64,000 nt of DNA from Burkholderiales bacterium 67-32. Lineage in GTDB: Bacteria > Pseudomonadota > Gammaproteobacteria > Burkholderiales > Burkholderiaceae_B. Of this stretch, positions 52,182 through 60,419 are shown one piece after another (position 1 is the stretch's first letter; every line of letters starts with the position of its first letter). A program made the translations under genes and the position numbers. The notes beneath the pieces were generated by a model. It was not told the DNA's origin. It made no database searches and worked only from the letters and a program-made list of their open reading frames with translations. The stretch is taken from contig MKUP01000006.1 of the NCBI GenBank assembly GCA_001898625.1, positions 172,443 through 236,442 on the forward strand, given 5' to 3'.

Positions 52182-53459
52182 TTGATTACATCGCCGGATG
52201 AAGGCCGGACGCTGGCGCAGAAGCTGATCGCGCGCGCGTCGGGGCGCGCCAGCGTACGCGTGGGCGAGATCGTGACCTGCAAGGTCGATCTCGCGATGTT
52301 CCATGACTCCTCGGGACCGAGGCGGCTCAAGCCCATGCTGGAAGAGCTGGGCGCGGGCATCTGGGACAAGTCGCGCGTGGTGCTGGTCATGGACCACTAC
52401 GTGCCCGAGCGCGACGAGGATTCCCGCAGGATCGTCCGCATCGCGCGCGAATGGGCGCGCGAGCAGGAGCTGCCGCACGTGTACGACAGTCAGGGCATCT
52501 GCCACGTCGTGGTGCCGCAGGGCGGGCACATCCTGCCCGGCATGTTCTGCGTGGGCGGGGATTCGCATTCGCCCACGGGCGGTGCGTTCGGCGCCTACAT
52601 GTTCGGCATCGGCTCGACCGAGATGCTGGGTGTGGTGGTGACGGGCGAGATCTGGCTGCGCGTGCCGGACACCGTGCGCATGCACTGGTCCGGCACCCTG
52701 GCCGAAGGGGTCACCGCCAAGGACATGATGCTGCACATGCTGGGCCGCTTCGGCATGAACGGCGGCGCCTACCAGGCCGTGGAATTCTGCGGGCCGGCGG
52801 TGCGGGCGCTGGGCATGCAGGAACGCATGACGCTGTCGAACATGAGCGCCGAGCTGGGCGCCCAGGCCGGCCTGATCGCGCCCGACGACATCACGGCCGA
52901 ATGGCTGGCCGCCACCGGCGCCCAGGTGCCCGACCTGAGCGGATGGCATACGGACGAAGGGGCCGCCTGCACCCGGCACGACTTCGACGCGAGCACGCTG
53001 GCGCCCATGGTGGCCGCGCCGCACAGCCCCGCCAATTCGCGGCCGGTCGACGACTATCGCGGCGTACCGGTACACGTGGCCTATGTCGGCGCTTGCACGG
53101 GTGCCAAGCTCGACGACCTGCGCGCCGCCGCGTCGGTGCTCCGGGGACACCGGGTGGCGCAGGGGGTGCGGCTGATCGTCGCCCCGGCCAGCCTGCGCGA
53201 CCAGGACGCCGCGCGCGACGAAGGCGTGCTGCAGGTGCTGATGGATGCCGGCGCGGAACTCTTCCCGACCTCCTGCGGCGCCTGCTCCGGCTACGGCAGC
53301 CCCATGGGGGACGACGTCACGGTCATCTCGACCACCGCGCGCAACTTCAAGGGCCGCATGGGTTCGCCCACCGCCCAGGTGTACCTGGGGTCGCCCTATA
53401 CCGTGGCCGCCTCGGCATTGCGCGGTGTCATCAGCGACCCGCGGGAGGTGTTGGCATGA
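52182..53459 (+). CDS. Aconitase/LeuC-like dehydratase, large subunit
   Basis: A 425-residue iron-sulfur hydro-lyase large subunit. Cluster-ligand cysteines lie in VGACTGAKLDD (near 305) and FPTSCGACSGYG (near 364 and 367); GGDSHSPTGGAFGAYMFGIGSTEM is the substrate-loop motif. It resembles 3-isopropylmalate dehydratase, homoaconitase and 2,3-dimethylmalate dehydratase large subunits; with no leuB nearby and a lyase downstream, a catabolic role is more likely than leucine synthesis. The best start is TTG 52182 (no ATG/GTG fits the family N-terminus). The stop overlaps the small-subunit start (ATGA). Confidence 0.9.
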   Translation: MITSPDEGRTLAQKLIARASGRASVRVGEIVTCKVDLAMFHDSSGPRRLKPMLEELGAGIWDKSRVVLVMDHYVPERDEDSRRIVRIAREWAREQELPHVYDSQGICHVVVPQGGHILPGMFCVGGDSHSPTGGAFGAYMFGIGSTEMLGVVVTGEIWLRVPDTVRMHWSGTLAEGVTAKDMMLHMLGRFGMNGGAYQAVEFCGPAVRALGMQERMTLSNMSAELGAQAGLIAPDDITAEWLAATGAQVPDLSGWHTDEGAACTRHDFDASTLAPMVAAPHSPANSRPVDDYRGVPVHVAYVGACTGAKLDDLRAAASVLRGHRVAQGVRLIVAPASLRDQDAARDEGVLQVLMDAGAELFPTSCGACSGYGSPMGDDVTVISTTARNFKGRMGSPTAQVYLGSPYTVAASALRGVISDPREVLA

Positions 53460-53986
53460 GCGCGACCACGCATCGCGTCTGGAAGCTGGGGCAGGACATC
53501 GACACCGACCTGTTGGCGCCCGGCTACGTCATGAAGCACGGCATCGACGTCATCGCCACGCACTGCCTGGAGTCGGTCCGGCCCGAGTTCGCCGCCACCG
53601 TGCGGCCGGGCGACGTCGTGGCGGCCGGCCCGGGCTTCGGCATCGGTTCCTCGCGCGAGCAGGCCGCGGCGGCGCTGGTGCGCCTGGGCGTGGCGGCGGT
53701 GATCGCGCCGTCCTACGGCGGTCTGTTCTTCCGCAATGCCTTCAACGTCGGGCTGATGCTGCTGACCTGCCCGCAGGCCGAGTCGCTGGACGAGGCCGCA
53801 CAGATCGAGATCCGGTTCCGCGAGACACCACAGGTGGCGACTCGGGACGGGCGGGTGCTCGCGTGCGAGGCCATCCCGGATTTCCTGGTCGACATGGCCC
53901 GCAGCGGCGGCCTGCTGAACCAGCTTCGCAAGCGCCTGGCCGGGAACGGTCCCGGCACTTCTTCCACAGGACATCGATCGCGATGA
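53456..53986 (+). CDS. Aconitase/LeuD-like dehydratase, small subunit
   Basis: A 176-residue swivel-domain subunit: RVWKLGQDIDTDLLAPGYV and GFGIGSSREQAAAALVRLGVAAVIAPSYGGLFFRNAFNVGLMLLTC. The GSSREQA motif binds the substrate carboxylate. It pairs with the upstream large subunit, to which it is linked by an ATGA overlap, and its stop in turn overlaps the next gene in ATGA. Length is normal for LeuD of the archaeal/catabolic type. Confidence 0.92.
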   Translation: MSATTHRVWKLGQDIDTDLLAPGYVMKHGIDVIATHCLESVRPEFAATVRPGDVVAAGPGFGIGSSREQAAAALVRLGVAAVIAPSYGGLFFRNAFNVGLMLLTCPQAESLDEAAQIEIRFRETPQVATRDGRVLACEAIPDFLVDMARSGGLLNQLRKRLAGNGPGTSSTGHRSR

Positions 53987-54603
53987 CGAACGCATCCTTT
54001 CCCGCCGACCCGGCGCGCACCGCGCTGCTGATCGTCGACCTGCAGAACGACTTTCTCGCGCCCGACGGCGCCTATGCCCGAGGTGGAGCCGTCAGCGCCG
54101 CCGCGGCCGCGCTACCGCCGCGCGTGGCGGCAGCGGCGCGGGCGCTGAAGGCGGCCGGCGGCATGGTGGTCGCCAGCCAGTTCACGCTGTGGCCCGACGG
54201 CCGCGGTGAACCGATGATCGCCCCCCATCTGGCGGCGCTGCGGCCATTTCTGCGCAAGGGCGACTTCGCGCCGGGCAGCCGCGGGCAGGCCAACGTCGCC
54301 GAGCTGGACGGCCTGGTGGACGTGTCGGTCTGCAAGGTGGCGTACTCCGCCTTCTTCAACACGCAGCTGGATTGGGTGCTGCGCCATGCGGGCATCGATA
54401 CGGTGGCCGTGTGCGGCATCGTGACCAACGGCGGCGTGGCCAGCACGGTCCGCGACGCCCACATGCGCGAATACCACGTCGCCGTGCTGGCGGACGGCTG
54501 CGCCGCCTTCCGCGAAGAAGTGCACGCCACGGCGCTGGCCGACATGGCGGGCATCGCCGACGTAACCGACTGCCGCAGCTTCGAGCGCGGCCTGGCCGCC
54601 TGA
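53983..54603 (+). CDS. Isochorismatase-family hydrolase lacking the nucleophilic Cys
   Basis: A 206-residue protein with D19 in LIVDLQNDF and K118 in CKVAYSAFF in place, but the motif that normally reads TNxCV is here TNGGV, so the catalytic Cys is Gly151. Isochorismatases of the PhzD/EntB type also have Gly there and hydrolyse a vinyl ether without a covalent intermediate. It may act on an enol ether or a related unsaturated acid rather than an amide. It is tightly embedded between the dehydratase and lyase genes; its substrate is presumably a pathway intermediate. Confidence 0.85.
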   Translation: MTNASFPADPARTALLIVDLQNDFLAPDGAYARGGAVSAAAAALPPRVAAAARALKAAGGMVVASQFTLWPDGRGEPMIAPHLAALRPFLRKGDFAPGSRGQANVAELDGLVDVSVCKVAYSAFFNTQLDWVLRHAGIDTVAVCGIVTNGGVASTVRDAHMREYHVAVLADGCAAFREEVHATALADMAGIADVTDCRSFERGLAA

Positions 54604-54616
54604 AGGAGTTTCCGCC

Positions 54617-55480
54617 ATGCCCCACGATCTGCGTACCCGCCTGGCCCGTCCCGGCATCGTGCTCGCCCCGGGCGTCTACGACGCCTTCAGCGCCCTGATA
54701 GCTGAACAGGCAGGCTTCGAGGCCCTGTACTTGTCCGGCGCGTCCATCGCCTATACCCGGCTGGGACGTTCGGACGTCGGCCTGACCACCTACACCGAAG
54801 TCGCCGATACCCTGGCCCGCATCACCGAACGGGTGTCGCTGCCCGTGATCGTCGATGCCGACACCGGGTTCGGCAACGCGCTGAACGCGATGCGCACGGT
54901 GCGTGGCCTGGAGCGCGCCGGCGCCGCGATGATACAGCTCGAGGACCAGACCTTTCCCAAGCGCTGCGGCCACCTGGATGGCAAGTCCGTGGTGCCGGTT
55001 GCCGAGATGGCCGGCAAGCTCAAGGCCGCGCTGGATGCGCGCGGGTCGTCCTCCACCCTGATCCTGGCGCGCACCGACGCGGTCGCGGTGGAGGGGCTGG
55101 ACGCGGCGCTGGATCGGGCCGAGCGTTATCTGGAAGCAGGGGTGGACGCGCTGTTCATCGAAGCCCTGCGGACCCCCGAGCAGATGGACGCCGCCTGCCG
55201 CCGCTTCGAGGGCCGGGCGCCGTTGCTGGCCAACATGGTGGAGGGCGGCAAGACCCCCATCCAGAGCGCGGCGGAACTGGAGCGGCACGGTTTCGGCATC
55301 GCGATCTTCCCGGGCGGCACCGCGCGCGCGGTGGCCCACGTGTTGCAGGGCTACTACGGCAGCCTGCGCGAGCACGGCACGACGTCCCCCTGGCGCGACC
55401 GCATGCTGGATTTCGACGAACTGAACGCGGTGATCGGCACGCCGGAACTCATGCGGCTGGGAAGTTCGTATTCCGCCTGA
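54617..55480 (+). CDS. PEP mutase/isocitrate lyase superfamily C-C lyase
   Basis: A 287-residue TIM-barrel enzyme: PGVYDAFSALIAEQAGFEALYLSGASIAYTRLGRSD, metal-binding VDADTGFGN, catalytic loop QTFPKR-C117-GHLDGK, LARTDA. The family includes 2-methylisocitrate lyase, 2,3-dimethylmalate lyase and oxaloacetate decarboxylase; retention of the KRCGH Cys favours a lyase. Following a LeuCD-like dehydratase, it would split the hydrated acid into pyruvate or a similar keto acid plus a small acid, as in the nicotinate pathway of Eubacterium. AAGGAG lies upstream of ATG 54617. It ends the operon. Confidence 0.92.
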   Translation: MPHDLRTRLARPGIVLAPGVYDAFSALIAEQAGFEALYLSGASIAYTRLGRSDVGLTTYTEVADTLARITERVSLPVIVDADTGFGNALNAMRTVRGLERAGAAMIQLEDQTFPKRCGHLDGKSVVPVAEMAGKLKAALDARGSSSTLILARTDAVAVEGLDAALDRAERYLEAGVDALFIEALRTPEQMDAACRRFEGRAPLLANMVEGGKTPIQSAAELERHGFGIAIFPGGTARAVAHVLQGYYGSLREHGTTSPWRDRMLDFDELNAVIGTPELMRLGSSYSA

Positions 55481-55596
55481 GCATGAGGGGGCGCTGTCTT
55501 GCCTGGGCACGCTCCTTGCTGATCTCCCGATGCTTCCGTAATTTTCGTCGCCGGACGCGGGCGTGGAAGCCGCCGGCGTCCATGAAGGAGATCAAC

Positions 55597-56103
55597 ATGG
55601 CACAAATCGACAGCACCGCCGCGCGCCAGCAGGGCGGCGCCGGCATCGTGGGCAAGGGCAGCGCCACGGCCGCGGGGCCGGGCCCGCACATCATGGCCGC
55701 CTCGACACTGGACGGCAACAAGGTCTACAGCGCCGACGATGTCCATGTCGGATCGATCAAGGACATCATGCTGGACGTGTCGACGGGACGCATCGCCTAC
55801 GCGGTGCTGTCGAGCGGCGGGTTCCTGGGCATGGGGGACAAGCTGGTGGCCATCCCGTGGAACGCGCTGACGCTGGATACCGACCGCAAGGCGTTCATCC
55901 TGGGCGTGTCGGCCGACGTGGTGAAGCAGGCCGAAGGTTTCGACAAGGACCGCTGGCCCAGCTTCGCCGACGCGGGCTGGGCCACCGAACTGCACGGCCG
56001 CTACGGTACCGAGCCCTACTGGCACCAGCGCCAGGGCGAACGGGTCGTCATCGACCAGCCGGTGGTCAAGGCCCCCCACACGGGCTTCTCGGAAGGCTTG
56101 TAG
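55597..56103 (+). CDS. PRC-barrel domain protein
   Basis: A 168-residue protein with an N-terminal Gly/Ala-rich tail and a PRC barrel: IMAASTLDGNKVYSADDVHVGSIKDIMLDVSTGRIAYAVLSSGGFLGMGDKLVAIPWNALTLDTDRKAFILGVSADVVKQAEGF. PRC-barrel proteins of this type are stress- or envelope-associated; exact function unknown. AAGGAG sits 6 bases before ATG 55597. It stands alone between the pathway operon and a convergent lipoprotein gene. Confidence 0.88.
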   Translation: MAQIDSTAARQQGGAGIVGKGSATAAGPGPHIMAASTLDGNKVYSADDVHVGSIKDIMLDVSTGRIAYAVLSSGGFLGMGDKLVAIPWNALTLDTDRKAFILGVSADVVKQAEGFDKDRWPSFADAGWATELHGRYGTEPYWHQRQGERVVIDQPVVKAPHTGFSEGL

Positions 56104-56142
56104 CGGGCCGGGAAGCGGCTGGCGGCTTCCCGGCCGGCGCTA

Positions 56143-57753
56143 CTACGCGCCCAGCGCGCAGATCTTCTCGCGCAGCGGCGCGGTGCTGCGCGTGAAGTGG
56201 CGCAGCGTGGCGGACGGGTTCCAGTCGTCGCCGTCGATGCTGTAGCTCTCGTCGAAGGGCTTGGGATTGGTCGTCTGGCCGTAGATCGGCGTGGTGTACG
56301 GCGCGATGACCGTCAGGTGCATGGTGCCGTCGGCGCTGAAGGCCAGGCCCTCGGCCTCGGTACGGTTGGGCTCGTCGTAGTGCATCAACTCGATCACGGC
56401 GCCGCTGACCGGATCGACCTTGTAGATGCGCTTGCGCTTGAGGTCGGTGCCGGCCACGCCGTCCTTGGTGTCGCTGGAGGCGTACAGCATGCCGCGATAG
56501 ACCTTGGCGCCCTGCACGCGCTTGCCGTTGAAGGAAGTCTGCAGGGGTACGGAGCGGACCAGGCGGAAGGTCGTCAGGTCGAAGACGTTCAGCTTGTCGG
56601 CGGCCGAGGTGCTCCAGGTCACGGTGTAGAGCAGTTTGCGGGGACCGTCCACGGCCACCCAGGGTACGCCGTCGGCGTGCTCGGCAAGCGGCAGCGCATG
56701 CTTTTCACCGGTGTATTGCAGCGTCTTGGCGTCGAACACCGCGACGTAGGACTGCTGCGACGAGTCGTCCTCGTCTTCGATGGGCGCATACAGCTTGCCG
56801 TCCAGGATGTCGATGTCGCCGATGTGGCCCATGTGCGGCCCGTCGGCGCTGGCGCCGTACTCGGCCTGGATGTCGGCGGGCAGCGCCAGCGGGCGGTTCA
56901 GGGTGGGCTGATAGGCGGCGTTGGTGCGCTGCAGGCCGTAGCGCCACGAGAAGACGGGCGTGTCGCCGTCGAAGGCCATGCCCTGGCTCTTGAGCGTGGC
57001 CGGGATGCGCGTGGCCTGGTCGTCGGTCAGGTACGAGAAACCCGTCAGCGTCCGGGCATCCAGGGCCAGTTCGGCCAGCACGCGGTCCAGGTAGTTCTGC
57101 AAGACCGTCATGTCGTTCACGAACGAGGTGCGCGTAGCCAGCGACTCGGTCCAGGTCTCCTGGTCCAGCGCCGCGTTGGCCACGCGCAGGGCATCGGTGG
57201 TCGACATGTTGCGGCCCACGAGCCGGGTTTCCAGCGCAAGCAGTTCCTGTTCACCCAGCGTGGCCAGCTTGACACCCGAGGCCGGCTGCGCCACCGGGGC
57301 GAGAGTGATGCCGTTCGAGGGATCCTGGTCGCTGTCCAGCGCCAGCAGCAGGCTCAGCAGCTTGCCCAGTTCGGGCGAGCTCTGGCAGTCGCGGCTGGAC
57401 AGCAGGTCGAACACGGTGATGGTGCGCCGGGGCGGCAGCGACGCCAGTTCCACGCCGCCGGCCTCGAGGGTCAGGATGGCGCCGCTGGCGACCGAGAAGG
57501 CGCCGTTGGCGACGGCGACCTCCTTGCCGTCGGCCTTGACGGTCAGGCCGGCAAGGCCGGGCCAGCCGGCCAGGGTGACGTCGACGGAGGCGGCGGGCGG
57601 AGTGACCGGAGGCGTGGTCGGCGGGGTGCTTCCCGAGGACCCGTCTCCATCGCCGCCACAGGCGGCCAGTGACAGGACGAGCGAGGCGAGCAGGGATGCG
57701 GCGACAGGGCGGGAGGGCGCCTGCCGGTTGAAGCAGCGTGTCTTCATGGGCAT
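56143..57753 (-). CDS. Large lipoprotein with beta-propeller-like C-terminal half
   Basis: A 536-residue predicted lipoprotein: lipobox LSLAAC with Cys32, then a Gly/Ser/Thr/Pro linker, an N-terminal beta domain (DVTLAGWPGLAGLTVKADGKEVAVANGAF) and a C-terminal half of repeated strands (HMGHIGDIDILDGKLYAPIED, SYVAVFDAKTLQYTGEKHALPL, LNVFDLTTFRLVRSVPL) like a YVTN/NHL propeller. I recognise no function; it may bind a ligand at the cell surface. ATG 57747 is an alternative start. A 170-bp gap to the deaminase gene shows nothing clear. Confidence 0.72.
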   Translation of the reverse strand: MPMKTRCFNRQAPSRPVAASLLASLVLSLAACGGDGDGSSGSTPPTTPPVTPPAASVDVTLAGWPGLAGLTVKADGKEVAVANGAFSVASGAILTLEAGGVELASLPPRRTITVFDLLSSRDCQSSPELGKLLSLLLALDSDQDPSNGITLAPVAQPASGVKLATLGEQELLALETRLVGRNMSTTDALRVANAALDQETWTESLATRTSFVNDMTVLQNYLDRVLAELALDARTLTGFSYLTDDQATRIPATLKSQGMAFDGDTPVFSWRYGLQRTNAAYQPTLNRPLALPADIQAEYGASADGPHMGHIGDIDILDGKLYAPIEDEDDSSQQSYVAVFDAKTLQYTGEKHALPLAEHADGVPWVAVDGPRKLLYTVTWSTSAADKLNVFDLTTFRLVRSVPLQTSFNGKRVQGAKVYRGMLYASSDTKDGVAGTDLKRKRIYKVDPVSGAVIELMHYDEPNRTEAEGLAFSADGTMHLTVIAPYTTPIYGQTTNPKPFDESYSIDGDDWNPSATLRHFTRSTAPLREKICALGA

Positions 57754-57923
57754 GTCAGGTTGGGTGGCGTGCTGCGGAGGCTGGCCGAATGGCCGGGCCG
57801 GACGGCCGGCGCAACGCGCGGCGGGAGGCGTCGCGGGTGGTACCGGCGACGCGCATTGTTGGCCGCCCGTGTGACGGCTTCATGGCACCGGGGCGATGTC
57901 CCCCGGATGACGGGGCCGCGGCC

Positions 57924-58976
57924 CTAGCGGGCGTCCGGGATGCCGGCGAACGTGGCGTCCAGTTTTTTCCGCCAGGCCTGCTTGTCGGTCTCGGGCGCGA
58001 AGCTCGCGTCGAGGCTGTTGCGCGCCAGCCGGTACGCGTCGCGCGCGCCCAGTTCGGGCAGGGCCTCGAAGCAGGCCAGGTAGTTCCGGTTCACGTAGCC
58101 GCCGAAATAGGCGGGATCATCGGAGTTCACCGTCACGCACAGTCCGGCTTCCAGCAACTGCGCGAGGGTGTGCCGTTCCATGCTGGGATAGACCTTCAGC
58201 ATGACGTTGGACAGCGGACAGACGGTCAGCGGGATCCGGTGCTCGGCCAGGTGGGCCACCAGCCTCGGGTCGTCCAGGCAGCGCACGCCGTGATCGATGC
58301 GCTCGGCCTTCAGGTCGTGCAGGGCGCTCCAGATGTAGGAGGCGGGGCCTTCCTCGCCGGCATGGGCGACGGCATGCCATCCGAGTTCGCGGCAACGCTG
58401 GAAGACCTCGGCGAATTTTTCGGGCGGGTTGCCGACTTCGCCGCTGTCCAGCCCCACGCCCAGGATGCGGTCGCGGTACGGCAGCGCCGCCGCCAGGGTC
58501 TCGAAGGCGGACTCCTGGGGCAGGTGGCGCAGGAAGCACATGATCAGCTCGCTGCTGACGCCCAGCGTATCGCGGGCGTCGCGGCGCGCGCGGTCCAGGC
58601 CCGCGATGACCGTGCCGAATTCCACGCCGCGCACCGTGTGCGTCTGCGGGTCGAAGAAGATCTCGGCATGTACGACGTTGTCCGCCGCGGCGCGCCGGAA
58701 GTAGGCCATGCCCATGTCGTAGAAGTCTTCTTCGCGTTGCAGCACGGCGGCACCCGCGTAGTAGAGGTCCAGGAAGCTTTGCAGGTCCCGGAACGCATAG
58801 GCCCGGCGCAGGCTGTCGATGTCGGGGTAGGGCAGGTCGAGGCCGTTGCGCCGCGCCAGCGCGAAGATCAGCTCGGGTTCCAGGGTGCCTTCGATGTGCA
58901 GGTGCAGCTCGGCCTTGGGCATGGCCTGCAGCAGCGTCGCGAGGTGGTGCGGGGGTACGGGCTGGGACGGAGTCAT
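57924..58976 (-). CDS. Adenine/adenosine deaminase
   Basis: A 350-residue zinc amidohydrolase: H25-L-H27 in KAELHLHIEG, VAHAGEE, IDHGVRC and NSDDPAYFGGY. The last motif, with Phe-Gly-Gly after the zinc Asp, is the form seen in adenine aminohydrolases rather than classical adenosine deaminases, so free adenine is the likelier substrate, giving hypoxanthine. It starts 13 bp after the MazG-like stop on the same strand, so both are probably one operon for purine salvage and nucleotide clean-up. Confidence 0.9.
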   Translation of the reverse strand: MTPSQPVPPHHLATLLQAMPKAELHLHIEGTLEPELIFALARRNGLDLPYPDIDSLRRAYAFRDLQSFLDLYYAGAAVLQREEDFYDMGMAYFRRAAADNVVHAEIFFDPQTHTVRGVEFGTVIAGLDRARRDARDTLGVSSELIMCFLRHLPQESAFETLAAALPYRDRILGVGLDSGEVGNPPEKFAEVFQRCRELGWHAVAHAGEEGPASYIWSALHDLKAERIDHGVRCLDDPRLVAHLAEHRIPLTVCPLSNVMLKVYPSMERHTLAQLLEAGLCVTVNSDDPAYFGGYVNRNYLACFEALPELGARDAYRLARNSLDASFAPETDKQAWRKKLDATFAGIPDAR

Positions 58977-58988
58977 GGCGGCCGCCTT

Positions 58989-59345
58989 TCAGGTCTCGTC
59001 GCTTTCGTTGTACTTGCGGGAGCTGCCGTAGAACGCCTGGGGCGGATACTTGATCGCGTTCTTCAGCATCTTGCGCTCCACCGCCTGGCCGATGTCGATG
59101 TCCAGCTTGTCGGCCAGAGCGACCAGGTAGAGCTGCACGTCGGCGATTTCGTCGGCGGCCTCGGACAGCTTGATGGGATTGAGTTCCTTGGATTCTTCCT
59201 CGGTCATCCACTGGAAGATGGAGACGAGTTCGCCCGCTTCGCCGCTCAGTGCCATGGCGAGGTTCTTGGGGGAGTGGAACTGGTCCCAGTTGCGTTCTTC
59301 GGTGAAGCGCCGGACGGCGCGCCTGATCTGGTCGAAGTCGGACAC
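58989..59345 (-). CDS. MazG-like nucleotide pyrophosphohydrolase
   Basis: A 118-residue protein of the all-alpha NTP pyrophosphatase type (RS21-C6/iMazG): SPKNLAMALSGEAGELVSIFQW and EAADEIADVQLYLVALADKLDIDI supply the ExxE...ExxD metal site. It should hydrolyse non-canonical dNTPs such as modified dCTP. GTG 59345 with AAGGT upstream is the best start; the longer frame has no ATG in a sensible place. Just upstream of the deaminase gene. Confidence 0.9.
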   Translation of the reverse strand: MSDFDQIRRAVRRFTEERNWDQFHSPKNLAMALSGEAGELVSIFQWMTEEESKELNPIKLSEAADEIADVQLYLVALADKLDIDIGQAVERKMLKNAIKYPPQAFYGSSRKYNESDET

Positions 59346-59466
59346 GTTGATACCTTGCAAGGCGGGACGCTTATATTCTAGCCCTCGCCGCCGGCCGGCC
59401 CGCCGGACACCAAAACCGCAAAATCCGCAATACGTCCCCCCGTACAGTTCGTACCCGGAGGTACTC

Positions 59467-60333
59467 ATGAAATCGCAAACACGCAGCCATTACGAACGGC
59501 GCCTGGAGCCGGTCCTGGCCTGGCTGGCCGCGCATCCGGACCAGGATGCCGACCTGTACCACCTGGCCGGACTGGCCTGCCTGTCGCCGTATCACTTCCA
59601 CCGGGTCTATCGCGCCATGCTGGGCGAGACCGTGGCGGCCACGGTGCAGCGGGTCAGGCTGATGCGGGCATCGGCGGAACTGCGCCGGGACGGCCGCACG
59701 CTGGACCAGGTCGCGCGGCGGGCGGGCTACGGTTCGACCGCCGCGTTCAGCCGGGCATTCAGCGCGGCGTTCGGCATGCCGCCCGGGCGATATCGCGAGG
59801 ACCGCTCTCCCGACGTCATCTATCGCAGCAAGGAGCTCACCATGTATCCCGTGCAGATCGAATCTTTTCCCGGCGCTTCCCTGGCGGCGCTGTCGCACGC
59901 GGGCGACTATCTCCAGATAGGCGCTACCTTCGACCGTCTGTTCATGCTGGCCGGCAGCCGCAACCTGCTGCGGGGCGAACCGCGCAGCTTCGGCGTCTAT
60001 TACGACGATCCGGAGCAGGTGGCCGCGCAGGACCTGCGCAGCGAAGCCGGCCTGGAGGCGCCGTCCGGCGTCGCGCTGGACGCGCCCCTGCACCGCCTGG
60101 AACTGCCCGCCGGCCGCTGCGCGGTACTCGAACACACGGGACCGTACAGCGAACTGGAGTCGGCCTACGCATGGCTGTTCGGGGGATGGCTGCCGGCCAG
60201 CGGCGAGCAGCCGGCCGACTTCCCGGTGTTCGAGGAGTACGTGAACGACCCGAAGACCACCCCGCCGTCCGACCTGAAGACCCGCATCTACCTGCCTCTG
60301 GCCAATGTCAAGCAAGAAGCGGGTGCCGTCTGA
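59467..60333 (+). CDS. AraC-family regulator with GyrI-like effector domain
   Basis: A 288-residue regulator: two AraC HTH motifs at residues 1-110 (LYHLAGLACLSPYHFHRVYRAMLGETVAATVQRVRLMRASAELRRDGRTLDQVARRAGYGSTAAFSRAFSAAFGMPPGRYR) and a GyrI/SbmC-like ligand domain (YPVQIESFPGASLAALSHAGDYLQIGATFDRL, PDPKTTPPSDLKTRIYLPL), as in Rob/SoxS-like BltR and EcmrR-type drug sensors. GGAGG lies upstream of ATG 59467. No exporter is adjacent. Confidence 0.9.
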   Translation: MKSQTRSHYERRLEPVLAWLAAHPDQDADLYHLAGLACLSPYHFHRVYRAMLGETVAATVQRVRLMRASAELRRDGRTLDQVARRAGYGSTAAFSRAFSAAFGMPPGRYREDRSPDVIYRSKELTMYPVQIESFPGASLAALSHAGDYLQIGATFDRLFMLAGSRNLLRGEPRSFGVYYDDPEQVAAQDLRSEAGLEAPSGVALDAPLHRLELPAGRCAVLEHTGPYSELESAYAWLFGGWLPASGEQPADFPVFEEYVNDPKTTPPSDLKTRIYLPLANVKQEAGAV

Positions 60334-60334
60334 C

Positions 60335-60419
60335 CCAGGGCACAGCGGATCCGGCTTCGCCGGTCCGCCAGTGCCGCCCCCTGGGGGGCGCGCGTAAGCG
60401 CGTAGGGGGGGGGCGGGTA
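60335..60419 (-). repeat. Dispersed intergenic repeat, copy 2
   Basis: The complement reads CCCTACGCGCTTACGCGCG, CCCCCCAGGGGG, GGCGGACCGG and CCGGATCCGC in the same order as the copy at 26746-26825, with about four of five bases matching by eye. It lies between convergent genes, directly after the AraC and Bug stops, so it may work as a bidirectional terminator. Confidence 0.7.

Noticed and set aside
52182..53986. Leucine biosynthesis leuCD
   Set aside because: No leuB or leuA is adjacent, and the pair is operonic with a C-C lyase and a GntR operator, which points to catabolism.
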